Of a stretch of DNA of 64,000 nt, positions 34,602 through 43,329 are shown piece after piece. The position numbers were made by a program, and so were the translations under genes. Under the pieces are notes generated by a model that had not been told where the DNA came from, did not search any database, and saw only the letters and a program-made list of their open reading frames with translations. Origin of the DNA: Persephonella sp964519345 (GTDB lineage: Bacteria > Aquificota > Aquificia > Aquificales > Hydrogenothermaceae); the NCBI GenBank assembly GCA_964519345.1, contig CAZFKX010000010.1:62001-126000 (forward strand), written 5' to 3'. Positions within the stretch are counted from its first letter, which is position 1. Every line of letters starts with the position of its first letter.

Positions 34602-36497
34602 CTAATCTTCAAGGGTTGAAAGATCCCCAACTTCAAGACCAAGCTCCTGTGCCCTTAAAACCCTTCTCATAATCTTTCCTGATCTTGTTTTTGGAAGTTT
34701 ATCAACAAATTCTATCTCTTCAGGTACAGCTATAGGACCAAGTATCTCCCTCACTGTGTTCTGTATCCCTTTTTTTAGCTCTTCAGTAGGTCTGACACCT
34801 ACTTTTAAAACAACAAAAGCCTTTATTTTCTGACCTTTTATAGGATCAGGCTTTCCTATAACTGCGGCTTCGACAACATCAGGATGTTCAACTACTGCAC
34901 TTTCAACCTCCATAGTTCCAATTCTGTGTCCAGCTACTGAAAGGACATCATCAGCCCTACCAACTATCATTATATATCCGTCTTCATCAATAGAAGCTAA
35001 ATCATCTGCATTATAAACATTATCTATCTCTTTCCAGTATTTCTCATATCTTTCAGGGTTTCCCCAACATGTTCTTAACATAGAGGGCCACGGATTTTTT
35101 ATAACAAGATATCCTACAGTATTCGGAGGAAGCTCATTCCCATTTTTATCAACTATAGCTGCTTCTATTGTGAAAAACGGCTTTCCAGCCTTTCCGGGTT
35201 TCATAGGATATGAAGGTATTGTAGTTATCATATGTGATCCTGTTTCTGTCTGCCACCACGTATCAACTATAACACATCTCTTTCTACCTATATGCTCATA
35301 ATACCAGTGCCATGCTTCAGGGTTTATAGGTTCACCAACAGATCCAAGTATTCTTAATGAAGATAGGTCATACTTTGCAGGAACTTCATCTCCGTATCTC
35401 ATTAACATTCTTATAGCCGTAGGAGCCGTATAAAATATGTTAACCTTATATCTATCAACATATTCCCACCATATACCAGGATGTGGATGAACAGGAACAC
35501 CTTCCATGATAACTGATGTTATACCGTTAATTAGCGGCGCATAAACTATATAACTATGTCCGGTTATCCAGCCTATATCAGCAGTACACCAGTAAACATC
35601 CTCATCATGAAGATCAAAAACAACTTTTGCCGTATAATATGTGTTAACCATATACCCGCCAGTTGTGTGTAAAACACCTTTAGGCTTTCCTGTAGTTCCA
35701 GATGTATATAGAATAAAAAGAGGATCCTCTGAATCCATCTCCTCAGGGAGGCATTCTCCCTTGTTCTCAACAATAAGCCTATTCAAATCTATATACCTGT
35801 CTTCTTTTTCCTCAATACCCTCAGCATCCCTATCCCATACTATTATATTCTTTATATAATCCAGATCTTTCACGGCCATTTCTACAGTCGGGAGCAAAGG
35901 TATCTTTCTTCCCCTTCTTTTGGTGTATGTTGCTGTTATAACAGCGGATGCCTTTGCATCATCAATTCTCATATGTAGTGCTCCTTCGCTGAAACCTGCA
36001 AAAACAACACTGTGTATAACTCCTATCCTTGCACAGGCAAGCATTGATGCTACAGCCTCAATAGAATTTGGCATATATATAGATACCCTGTCACCTTTTT
36101 TCAAACCAAGTTTTTTAAGACCGTTTGCTATCGCATTGACCTTGTCAAGAAGCTCCCTGTAGGTTATTCTTTCTTCATTCCCTTCTTCATCAACATAGAT
36201 GTATGCTGTCTTATCACCTCTGCCATTCTTTATATGCCTGTCAAGTGCATTGTAAGTTATATTTGTTTTTCCTCCAACAAACCATTTAGCGTATGGAAAG
36301 TTCCATTCGAGAACTCTATCCCATTTTTTGAACCAATACAGTTCTTCTGCAACTTCTTCCCAAAAACCTTCCCTATCTTCTACAGATCTTTTATAAACCG
36401 AATCGTAATCTTTAATCCAGGCTCTCTTAACTATATCTTCAGGAGGGTATATCTTTTCCTGAACTTTTAAATGAACCTCATCCTTACGATTGGACAT
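34602..36497 (-). CDS. acs: Acetyl-CoA synthetase
   Basis: 631 residues from ATG 36497 (GGAGG eight bases upstream; a GTG at 36512 overlaps the ribosome site). It activates acetate to acetyl-CoA through acetyl-AMP. The ANL-superfamily motifs are present: FILYTSGTTGKPKG, DTWWQTETGSH, the hinge around GRADDVLSVAGHRIG, and the C-terminal PKTRSGKIMRR with the regulatory lysine. The 57-base leader ends at a transposable element, which may have replaced or displaced the native promoter. hslU follows 61 bases after the stop. Confidence 0.95.
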   Translation of the reverse strand: MSNRKDEVHLKVQEKIYPPEDIVKRAWIKDYDSVYKRSVEDREGFWEEVAEELYWFKKWDRVLEWNFPYAKWFVGGKTNITYNALDRHIKNGRGDKTAYIYVDEEGNEERITYRELLDKVNAIANGLKKLGLKKGDRVSIYMPNSIEAVASMLACARIGVIHSVVFAGFSEGALHMRIDDAKASAVITATYTKRRGRKIPLLPTVEMAVKDLDYIKNIIVWDRDAEGIEEKEDRYIDLNRLIVENKGECLPEEMDSEDPLFILYTSGTTGKPKGVLHTTGGYMVNTYYTAKVVFDLHDEDVYWCTADIGWITGHSYIVYAPLINGITSVIMEGVPVHPHPGIWWEYVDRYKVNIFYTAPTAIRMLMRYGDEVPAKYDLSSLRILGSVGEPINPEAWHWYYEHIGRKRCVIVDTWWQTETGSHMITTIPSYPMKPGKAGKPFFTIEAAIVDKNGNELPPNTVGYLVIKNPWPSMLRTCWGNPERYEKYWKEIDNVYNADDLASIDEDGYIMIVGRADDVLSVAGHRIGTMEVESAVVEHPDVVEAAVIGKPDPIKGQKIKAFVVLKVGVRPTEELKKGIQNTVREILGPIAVPEEIEFVDKLPKTRSGKIMRRVLRAQELGLEVGDLSTLED

Positions 36498-36532
36498 CTT
36501 TTTTACCTCCACTGGTTATTTAACAAACTATT

Positions 36533-36546
36533 ACATACGTATATGT
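36533..36546. promoter_or_regulatory. Palindrome upstream of acs
   Basis: ACATA (36533-36537) and TATGT (36542-36546) flank CGTA, a near-perfect 14-base palindrome in the acs leader, just outside the transposon hairpin. It may be an operator for acs or part of the element's right end. Confidence 0.3.
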
Positions 36547-36554
36547 GACATCCT

Positions 36555-36575
36555 CTCTTCATTTTCAATGAGGAG
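36555..36575 (-). repeat. Right-end hairpin of the TnpB element
   Basis: CTCTTCATT (36555-36563) pairs with AATGAGGAG (36567-36575) around TTC, nine pairs with one T-G. It overlaps the tnpB stop, as expected for the right end, from which the guide (omega) RNA of TnpB is normally made. Confidence 0.6.
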
Positions 36576-37863
36576 CTTCCTGCTTCACAGAGGTATAGCT
36601 TACACAGATATAGGGATTGCTTCCAAGTATCCGTGCAGTGGATTCCCTCTCCACAGGTTTTACTTCCCCACAGTCCGTAGGTAGGTTTTTTATAGTGGCT
36701 GTCTCCACTTTTAACAGCCCTATCTTAAGTATGTTTATTGCAGAGTTTAAATCCCTATCTATTAACTGCCCACATTTCTCACATCTATATATCCTGTCTG
36801 ATAGTTTTATATTCACTTTCTTGCTTCCACATTGGCTACATATCTTTGTTGTTGCTTCATATCTATCTACAGGTATGAGAGTTTCAAGGTTTTGTTTTAG
36901 CCTTGAGATTATTTCCCCTATACCTGTGTTTTGTATCTGTTTCCCAAATAATCCACTGTGCCACTGTTTTATCTGCTCATCTTGTATTATTACATATTCG
37001 TATCTCTTTAATAACGCTATTATCTTGTTTTGTATGTCTTTTCTTTTGTTGTATATTTTTTGATACTCTTTCTGTATCAACTGTTTTGTCTTTTTATAAT
37101 TTTTACTTCCTTTTTGCTGTTTTGACAGCTTTTGTTGTAGTCTTTTTAATCTTTTTGTTTCTTCTATACGATAGTTTATTTTTATTCCGTTTGATAGGGT
37201 TAGTTGGTGTTTTATCCCAAAGTCTATTGCTATTGGTTTGTTTATTTTCTCTTGTTTTTCTTGGGTTTTGTTTATATAGCAGGTTAGGTATATATAGTAT
37301 CCATCTGGTTTCTTTATTAGCTCTGCTTTTGCTATGTCACAGTTTTCTGGTATCTGGTGTAGTCCCAACACTCTTACAGGTTTTTTTAATCCCTGTATTT
37401 TTATTCTGTTTTTTTCTTTCAAAACTTTAAAGGTTATGCCGTTTTGTTTTAATGGGATGCTTCTTATTTGTGATTTGTATTTTAATTTTCCCACTTTTAT
37501 TCCTTTTTGTTTTGCTTTTGATAGGTCTGATAAATTCTTTTTTATTCTGTCTATTATGCCTTGTTTCATTTGGGAGGACAGACAGGTTATTTCTCTTGTT
37601 TCATACCCTTTTGGTGTCTTTACTTCTATTTGCTTTGCTTTTTCTGTTTGTGGGTTTAGTTTGTTTTGTATATCTGATATGCAGTAGTTATACAGCCATT
37701 TGGCTTCTAAAAATACTCTTTCAAGCCAATGTTTTTGCTGGCTATTAAGGTTAGAGTATGAGATTTTAAGTTGATAGACTTTAGGTATTTGGTTTTTTCT
37801 TTTTTGTTTGGTTTTCTTTAAAGTATCTTTTATTTTTTGCTTTTTTTTGGGTGTTGTAGTCAT
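36565..37863 (-). CDS. tnpB: TnpB, RNA-guided nuclease of an IS200/IS605-type element
   Basis: 432 residues from ATG 37863 (AGAGG upstream; an ATG at 37887 lacks a ribosome site). The N-terminal domain has the HWLERVFLEAKWLYNYCISD segment, the RuvC-like fold has IAIDFGIKH (first Asp), VIIQDEQIKQWHSGLFG (Glu region in the QDE form) and RDLNSAINIL (third Asp), with a zinc ribbon CSQCGSKKV and CEKCGQL. The end reads GEVKPVERE and SVKQEAP, the typical TnpB tail. All catalytic positions seem intact. TnpB cleaves DNA next to a short motif under guide-RNA control and helps retain the element. Confidence 0.93.
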   Translation of the reverse strand: MTTTPKKKQKIKDTLKKTKQKRKNQIPKVYQLKISYSNLNSQQKHWLERVFLEAKWLYNYCISDIQNKLNPQTEKAKQIEVKTPKGYETREITCLSSQMKQGIIDRIKKNLSDLSKAKQKGIKVGKLKYKSQIRSIPLKQNGITFKVLKEKNRIKIQGLKKPVRVLGLHQIPENCDIAKAELIKKPDGYYIYLTCYINKTQEKQEKINKPIAIDFGIKHQLTLSNGIKINYRIEETKRLKRLQQKLSKQQKGSKNYKKTKQLIQKEYQKIYNKRKDIQNKIIALLKRYEYVIIQDEQIKQWHSGLFGKQIQNTGIGEIISRLKQNLETLIPVDRYEATTKICSQCGSKKVNIKLSDRIYRCEKCGQLIDRDLNSAINILKIGLLKVETATIKNLPTDCGEVKPVERESTARILGSNPYICVSYTSVKQEAPH

Positions 37864-37915
37864 TTTAAAAACCTCTATTACAATCATAGCAAATATTAAC
37901 GATAAAAGAAATTTT

Positions 37916-37966
37916 GAGGGTTTCTAAAAAAACCCTCTGCTATTCATCACTCCTCTAAAGAGGAGT
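37916..37966. repeat. Two left-end hairpins of the TnpB element
   Basis: GAGGGTTT/AAACCCTC (37916-37923 and 37930-37937, loop CTAAAA) and ACTCCTCT/AGAGGAGT (37949-37956 and 37959-37966, loop AA) are both perfect eight-pair stems upstream of tnpB. The outer one shares its CTCCTC/GAGGAG core with the right-end hairpin. The inner stem could also stop transcription leaving pyrG, although no T-tract follows. Confidence 0.6.
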
Positions 37967-37994
37967 ACATTCTGGCAGATTTTTCGTAAACTTT

Positions 37995-39599
37995 TTATGA
38001 TTTTTCTTTCCTTTTTTGTAAAGATGCCTTAACAAATGAAACAAAAAGAGGATGAGGTGCAAAAGGCTTACTTTTAAATTCGGGATGAAACTGACAGGCT
38101 ACAAACCATATATGACCTGGTATCTCTATTATCTCGGCGAGTTTTTTAGATTTATACTCTCCAGAAACTACAAGACCTTTTTCTTCAAGAATAGGTCTGA
38201 ATTCAGGATTAAATTCATACCTGTGTCTGTGTCTCTCGTATATCTCTTTTTCTCCATAAATCTCATATGCTTTAGTTCCTTCTTTCAAAGTACACTTATA
38301 TGCTCCAAGTCTCATAGTTCCACCTTTTTTCTCTACTCCTTTTTGATCTGGCATAAGATCAATAACAGGGTATGGAGTTTCAGGTTCAAACTCTGTTGAA
38401 TTAGCCTCCCTCAGACCTGCCACATTTCTTGCAAACTCTATTACAGCAACCTGCATGCCCAGACATATACCAAAATAAGGAATATTATTCTCTCTTGCAT
38501 ACTTTGCTGTAAGTATTTTTCCTTCTATACCTCTTTCTCCAAAACCTCCAGGAACAAGAATTCCATCAATATCCCCCAGTATAAGATCTATATTCTCATC
38601 TGTCAGCTCATCAGCATTAACCCATCTGAAATTAACCTTAACCTTATTCGGTATCTGAGCATGAATGAAAGACTCTATAATACTTTTATATGCATCTTTA
38701 AGTTCAACATACTTCCCAACTATAGCTATATCTACCTCTTTCTCAAGTTTTGAAAGTGTTGCAACTATTCTCTGCCAGTCCTTTAGATCAGGCTCTCTAT
38801 ACTCTAAATTTAAATGCTTTGCCACAATCTGATCAAGCTTTTCTTTTTTCATATGAAGTGGAATTCTGTATATTATGTCAACATCTGGTGCAGATATAAC
38901 AGAGTCTTCACTAACATTTGTAAACAATGCCAGTTTTCTCTTTATAGCTTTTGGAAGCGGTCTATCTGCTCTGCACAGAAGAATATCAGGCTGAATACCA
39001 ATAGCCCTCAGCTCTTTGACTGAATGTTGTGACGGTTTTGTTTTCAATTCTCCTGCCGCTGCAACATAAGGAACGTAGGTTAGATGTATAAAAAGAGCGT
39101 TTTCTCTCCCAAGCTCTAAACCCATCTGCCTTATAGCCTCAAGAAAAGGAAGACTTTCAATATCACCAACAGTCCCACCGATCTCTATAAGTGCTATATC
39201 AGAACCAGCTGCCGCTCTTTCTATACTTTTTATTATCTCGTTTGTGAAATGGGGTATGACCTGAACTGTAGCACCCAGAAAAGCTCCCCTTCTTTCTTTT
39301 TCAAGTAGTGAGTTGTACAGCTTTCCGGATGTTGTATTGTTGTGCTTTGTTAAAACAACATTTGTAAATCTCTCATAATGTCCAAGATCAAGATCTGTCT
39401 CTGCACCATCCTCGGTAACATAAACCTCGCCATGCTGATAAGGATTCATAGTGCCGGGATCAATATTAAGATATGGATCCAGCTTCAGGAATGTTATCCT
39501 GTATCCCATCTTTTCAAGAAGGGTTCCTATACTTGCCGAAGCAACTCCCTTACCAAGTGAAGAAAGAACACCGCCAGTTATAAATATGAACTTCTGCAA
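37995..39599 (-). CDS. pyrG: CTP synthase
   Basis: 534 residues. The N-terminal amidoligase domain (about 1-265) begins KFIFITGGVLSSLGKGVASA with the P-loop and has DPYLNIDPGTMNPYQHGEV; the C-terminal glutaminase domain has GGFGERGIEGK, the nucleophile loop FGICLGMQVAVIEFARNV and QFHPEFKSKP with the catalytic His-Glu. It converts UTP to CTP using glutamine. The start is TTG 39599 preceded by AGAGGT. A consensus promoter lies 30-57 bases upstream. The TnpB element sits just beyond its stop. Confidence 0.97.
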   Translation of the reverse strand: MQKFIFITGGVLSSLGKGVASASIGTLLEKMGYRITFLKLDPYLNIDPGTMNPYQHGEVYVTEDGAETDLDLGHYERFTNVVLTKHNNTTSGKLYNSLLEKERRGAFLGATVQVIPHFTNEIIKSIERAAAGSDIALIEIGGTVGDIESLPFLEAIRQMGLELGRENALFIHLTYVPYVAAAGELKTKPSQHSVKELRAIGIQPDILLCRADRPLPKAIKRKLALFTNVSEDSVISAPDVDIIYRIPLHMKKEKLDQIVAKHLNLEYREPDLKDWQRIVATLSKLEKEVDIAIVGKYVELKDAYKSIIESFIHAQIPNKVKVNFRWVNADELTDENIDLILGDIDGILVPGGFGERGIEGKILTAKYARENNIPYFGICLGMQVAVIEFARNVAGLREANSTEFEPETPYPVIDLMPDQKGVEKKGGTMRLGAYKCTLKEGTKAYEIYGEKEIYERHRHRYEFNPEFRPILEEKGLVVSGEYKSKKLAEIIEIPGHIWFVACQFHPEFKSKPFAPHPLFVSFVKASLQKRKEKS

Positions 39600-39628
39600 C
39601 TTTATACCTCTATAGCGTAATTTAACGC

Positions 39629-39656
39629 ATTATATTTTAACCCAATTATCTGTCAA
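39629..39656 (-). promoter_or_regulatory. Consensus sigma-70-type promoter for pyrG
   Basis: On the minus strand TTGACA (39651-39656), a 16-base spacer and TATAAT (39629-39634) match both consensus hexamers exactly. Transcription would start near 39622, about 20 bases before the pyrG start codon. Confidence 0.75.
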
Positions 39657-39718
39657 TTTTTTCAAATAGACCTGTTGTTATAAAATATTTAATCTATAAA
39701 AAACAGGAGACAAAAGAA

Positions 39719-41377
39719 ATGAAAGAAGAACTGAAAGAAAAAATAGTTGATTTACTTAAAGAAGAAATACCACAGATATCTCAGGTTAAGGAAAAAATAA
39801 AGATTGATATCCCTAAGGAGGAGAAATTTGGTGATATATCATTAAACGCAGCATTTTTACTCTCAAAATTAATTAAAGATAAACCCATTAATATTGCCAA
39901 CAGAATGAAAAAGATACTTGAAAATGTAGAGGAGTTCTCAAAGGTTGAAGTGGCAGGAGGAGGATTTATAAATATATTTCTGTCTAAAAAGTTCTACCAT
40001 AATATTCTCAAAAAAATAATTAAGGAAAGGGAGGATTACGGAAGGACTGAAAAGTCTAATATATGTATAAATGTTGAGTTTGTAAGCGCAAACCCTACAG
40101 GTCCACTACACCTCGGTCACGGAAGGGGTGCTGTTGTAGGAAACGTTATATCAAATCTTTACGAATATGTTGGATACACAGTTGAAAGGGAGTTTTATAT
40201 AAATGATGCTGGAAGACAAATATACAAACTCGGTCAGTCTGTTTATGCAAGGTTCAGGCAGATAGATCAGCCTGATTATCCATTTCCTGAAGATGGTTAT
40301 CATGGGGATTATATTAAAGAAATAGCCGAGCATCTATACAAATATGAAAAAGAAAAGATCCTATCCATGGTTGATGAGGAACAGGCTGTCGATTTCTGTT
40401 CAGAATTTGCAAAAGATATGCTGCTTGAGAAGATAAAGGAAGATCTTAAAGATTTTGGTGTAACATTTGATATATGGTTTAGTGAAAAATCACTTTATTC
40501 TTCAGGAAAAGTAGATGAAGCGATAAACTTTTTAAAAGAAAAGGGTCTTATATATGAAAAAGAAGGAGCAGTATGGGTTAAAACAACACTTTTTGGTGAT
40601 GATAAGGACAGAGTTATTATAAAATCAGACGGAACATATACTTATTTTGCTGGAGACATTGCATACCATTACGATAAGTTTAAAAGAGGATACGATTTTA
40701 TCATAAATGTTTGGGGTGCAGATCATCACGGTTATTTCCCAAGATTAAGATCCGCTGTTATGGCTTTTGGAGTTAAAGAAGACTGGATAAGAGTTATATT
40801 TATCCAGCTTGTGAAGCTTTTCAAAGAAGGAAAAGAGATAAAGATGTCAAAAAGATCTGGATCTTTCATAACCTTGAAAGAGCTTATTGAAGAAGTTGGT
40901 AAAGATGCTGTTATATACTTTTTCCTAACAAAAGATCCTGACACACACCTTAATTTTGATATTGACCTTGCCCTTAAAAAATCCTCAGAAAATCCTGTTT
41001 ATTATGTCCAGTATGCCCATGCAAGAATATGCAGTGTTTTTAGAGAAGCTAAAGAAAGATTTGGCTTTGATCCTGAAGAAGAATTTGATATTAATATAGA
41101 TCTTTTAAGAGAAGATCAGGAAAGGATAATTATGAAACATCTTTCATTTATACCTGATCTTATTAAGGAAGCTGCATTTAAGGAACAGCCTCACAAATTA
41201 ACTCAGATAACGTATAATCTTGCCTCAGATTTTCACTACTACTACAACAATTTTAAGTTTTTAGTTGAGGAAGACGAAAAATTGATGAGGGCAAGACTGT
41301 ATTTACTCAAAGCTGTAAGGGAAGCATTAAGAACTCTATTTAAGCTTATGGGAATAACACCGGTGGAGAGGATGTAA
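39719..41377 (+). CDS. argS: Arginyl-tRNA synthetase
   Basis: 552 residues, class I. An N-terminal additional domain (about 1-110) with GGGFINIFLS is followed by the HIGH-type motif HLGHGRGAVVG after VEFVSANPTGPL, the insert KSDGTYTYFAGDIAYH and GADHHGYFPR. The second signature is of the KMSKRSG form (IKMSKRSGSFITL). The C-terminal DALR anticodon domain holds NPVYYVQYAHARI and ends MGITPVERM, both typical of ArgS. A TATAAA at 39679-39684 may be its -10. It is followed two bases later by the SPOR-domain gene. Confidence 0.96.
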   Translation: MKEELKEKIVDLLKEEIPQISQVKEKIKIDIPKEEKFGDISLNAAFLLSKLIKDKPINIANRMKKILENVEEFSKVEVAGGGFINIFLSKKFYHNILKKIIKEREDYGRTEKSNICINVEFVSANPTGPLHLGHGRGAVVGNVISNLYEYVGYTVEREFYINDAGRQIYKLGQSVYARFRQIDQPDYPFPEDGYHGDYIKEIAEHLYKYEKEKILSMVDEEQAVDFCSEFAKDMLLEKIKEDLKDFGVTFDIWFSEKSLYSSGKVDEAINFLKEKGLIYEKEGAVWVKTTLFGDDKDRVIIKSDGTYTYFAGDIAYHYDKFKRGYDFIINVWGADHHGYFPRLRSAVMAFGVKEDWIRVIFIQLVKLFKEGKEIKMSKRSGSFITLKELIEEVGKDAVIYFFLTKDPDTHLNFDIDLALKKSSENPVYYVQYAHARICSVFREAKERFGFDPEEEFDINIDLLREDQERIIMKHLSFIPDLIKEAAFKEQPHKLTQITYNLASDFHYYYNNFKFLVEEDEKLMRARLYLLKAVREALRTLFKLMGITPVERM

Positions 41378-41378
41378 G

Positions 41379-42005
41379 ATGGATCAGGATCTAAAAGATA
41401 CTATAAAGAAGTTAGAAGAAGCAAAGACAAAACAGGAAAAAATTGAGAAAATAATCATAATTCTTTCAGGACTTTTAATAATTGTTATATTCTCAGTTAT
41501 AGGGATAAACATTTATTCAGGCAAAAATGAAACTATATCCGAACCAGAGATAGACATTATCGCTGAGAGGACGCCAAAAAATTCTGAAGAGGATCTGCCT
41601 TTACATAAAAATTTCATTGAGACAAAGCCTGCAGATACAAAGAATGAACTCAAAAAAAGCGAAATTCAAAAAAAAGAGACTATCCAAGAAAAAGATAACA
41701 AAAAAATTAATACTACCCAAAAACAAGAAAATAGCGCAAAAACGGTTAACAACAAAAAATCGGAAAAAAAGAAAACAGAAAAAAAGATCATACACCCACA
41801 AAAAGGATTTTATTACATACAGATGGGTGCTTTCAGCTCAAGGAAAAAAGCAGAGAAGTTTGTATCCAGTCTTAATCTAAAGAATATATACATTATTGAA
41901 GAAAAAGGGTTGCATAAAGTTCTTTTAGGGAAATTCAAAAACAGGAAAGAGGCATACAGATTTATGAGAGAAAAAGACTTGAAGGGATTTGTAAGGAAGC
42001 TGTAG
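41379..42005 (+). CDS. Membrane-anchored SPOR-domain protein
   Basis: 208 residues. A cytoplasmic helix (1-22), one membrane segment (about 23-46, IIIILSGLLIIVIFSVIGINIY), a long lysine/glutamate-rich linker (about 50-140) and a C-terminal SPOR domain (about 143-208: GFYYIQMGAFSSRKKAEKF, HKVLLGKFKNRKEAYRF). SPOR domains bind denuded glycan strands at the division septum, so the protein is probably a septal or envelope factor of the FtsN/DedD type. It overlaps no neighbour and is two bases from argS. A precise FtsN assignment is not justified. Confidence 0.85.
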   Translation: MDQDLKDTIKKLEEAKTKQEKIEKIIIILSGLLIIVIFSVIGINIYSGKNETISEPEIDIIAERTPKNSEEDLPLHKNFIETKPADTKNELKKSEIQKKETIQEKDNKKINTTQKQENSAKTVNNKKSEKKKTEKKIIHPQKGFYYIQMGAFSSRKKAEKFVSSLNLKNIYIIEEKGLHKVLLGKFKNRKEAYRFMREKDLKGFVRKL

Positions 42006-42018
42006 CACTTGCTACAGC

Positions 42019-43263
42019 TTAATTTATCTGCTCTTTATCTGATTTTTTTAATTCAGATTCTTCAGATTTTGAAGCCTGTTTTATAAGATCCTTCATTATA
42101 TTTGCTAAGAACTCACCTCTATTTATTATTGTATGATCCTTAAATGTTCTATCTCTTCCAGCCTTAGCGACAGCTTCTCTTTCCATAGGATTTTCCTCTA
42201 AGTAGTAGGCTATCTTTCCTTCTATCTCAACACTATCAATAGGATGGTATGTTACTATCTCTTTGTCAGCCTGATAAAAGGATTTAGCTGAAAGTTTTTC
42301 CTCAATCATAGTAAGCGTATTACAGGCAACTGCATTAAACGTTGTATAGCCAAGTCCTGAAGGAAGGAAAGGAGGCTGACTTAAAAGTGCTATCTTTGAC
42401 TTTGAAAGGAAATTAATAATATCTTTTTCCTTTACCAGATCTTCATAGACGACAACATTTTCCTTAACCTCGCCATTTACAGCTCCAAGAACATTAATAT
42501 CAAAATCCTCCACAGATTCAAGAATATTCCATCTTCTCAGATTCATCGCATATATTCCTACTTCAGATAGGAAAGCCATAAACTCCTGATCTTTTTCCTG
42601 CTGAAAATTAATTATAGCTTGCTGGAACTGTGGATTAAATTGTGAAAGAAGATATCCTGAAGCATATCTTATAGGCATGTCAGGATTTCTGTATATCATC
42701 CTTCCAAGCTCAACAGCAAAGCCGTAGATATGCTCATCAAATCTTTCTTTCCAGCCATTTTCTATTATAGATGGATCTGTTACAGGACCAATAAACGCTA
42801 TATCAAACTCCTTTTCCTGGACAGGTGGAGGGAAGTTTGTCGGAAATATACCAGGAGCTAAAAAAGCAACATTTTTTCCCATTGATCCAAGCCACTGGCT
42901 GTGTTCAACGTCAATTGTTAGATAAAGTATCTGATTTGAAGATATAACAGGTTTTATTTTTGCATAATGCAACATTGGATCGTCAAGGAACCATGTTATA
43001 TGAATATTCCCGACTATGTCGGCAAGCGGAACTTTTTTCCCATCCTGCTCAGCATATATAAGCCCATCTAAGTTAAGATCAAATGTAAAGAGAGGCTTAA
43101 ACTCCATAAGCTCGTTAACAAGATCCTGCAGATTCTCTCTTGTAGGTGAAACCACCTTTACCTCAAAGTCCCTTGCTGCTATTGTTTTGCTTAAACCCTC
43201 TATTATACTTTCTGTGATCCCCCGTGGATCAGGTGTCTTGATAAAAACGACTCTCGGCTTCAT
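42019..43263 (-). CDS. Glycosyltransferase-like protein (CgeB/GT4-like)
   Basis: 414 residues, soluble. The C-terminal third matches the glycosyl transferases group 1 type 2 domain: CNTLTMIEEKLSAKSF, EIVTYHPIDSVEIEGKIAYY, AVAKAGRDRTFKDHTIINRG. The N-terminal part (DLNLDGLIYAEQDGK, HITWFLDDPMLHYA) resembles the N-terminal domain of CgeB-type proteins. The acceptor and sugar donor are unknown. It is a single gene on the minus strand between two plus-strand genes. The two halves probably form a GT-B fold. Confidence 0.75.
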   Translation of the reverse strand: MKPRVVFIKTPDPRGITESIIEGLSKTIAARDFEVKVVSPTRENLQDLVNELMEFKPLFTFDLNLDGLIYAEQDGKKVPLADIVGNIHITWFLDDPMLHYAKIKPVISSNQILYLTIDVEHSQWLGSMGKNVAFLAPGIFPTNFPPPVQEKEFDIAFIGPVTDPSIIENGWKERFDEHIYGFAVELGRMIYRNPDMPIRYASGYLLSQFNPQFQQAIINFQQEKDQEFMAFLSEVGIYAMNLRRWNILESVEDFDINVLGAVNGEVKENVVVYEDLVKEKDIINFLSKSKIALLSQPPFLPSGLGYTTFNAVACNTLTMIEEKLSAKSFYQADKEIVTYHPIDSVEIEGKIAYYLEENPMEREAVAKAGRDRTFKDHTIINRGEFLANIMKDLIKQASKSEESELKKSDKEQIN

Positions 43264-43282
43264 ATTTCCTCCTTAACTATTC

Positions 43283-43291
43283 TGGTATAAT
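43283..43291 (+). promoter_or_regulatory. Extended -10 promoter for the RCK/antiporter pair
   Basis: TGGTATAAT, an extended -10 sequence, stands 38 bases before the RCK gene. No -35 box is evident, which is acceptable for an extended -10 promoter. The same nonamer precedes petA at 50049-50057. Confidence 0.5.
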
Positions 43292-43329
43292 TTTTCCAAC
43301 TATTTAATTATATACCTTTAGGAGTTTTT

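Larger units (their letters stand above)
36540..37975 (-). mobile_element. IS200/IS605-type element carrying only tnpB
   Basis: A single tnpB gene is flanked by subterminal hairpins instead of inverted repeats, which is the hallmark of this family. The right-end hairpin (36555-36575) covers the tnpB stop; the left end has two eight-pair hairpins (37916-37937 and 37949-37966). No tnpA transposase gene is present, so mobility would depend on a TnpA elsewhere. Exact ends are not defined because no target duplication is made by this family; limits given are approximate. The element lies between acs and pyrG. Confidence 0.75.

Noticed and set aside
36903..37430. Long hydrophobic open frame opposite tnpB
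   Set aside because: It is the complement of a lysine-rich coding region, which yields leucine/phenylalanine-rich shadows; no ribosome site and tnpB is clearly the gene.
37916..37937. Terminator of pyrG
   Set aside because: The stem lacks a following T-tract on the pyrG strand and fits better as a left-end structure of the TnpB element, though a minor terminator role is possible.
41617..41880. Highly basic open frame inside the SPOR-domain gene
   Set aside because: It is the +1 frame of the lysine/glutamate-rich linker, with no start signal; the SPOR protein explains the region.
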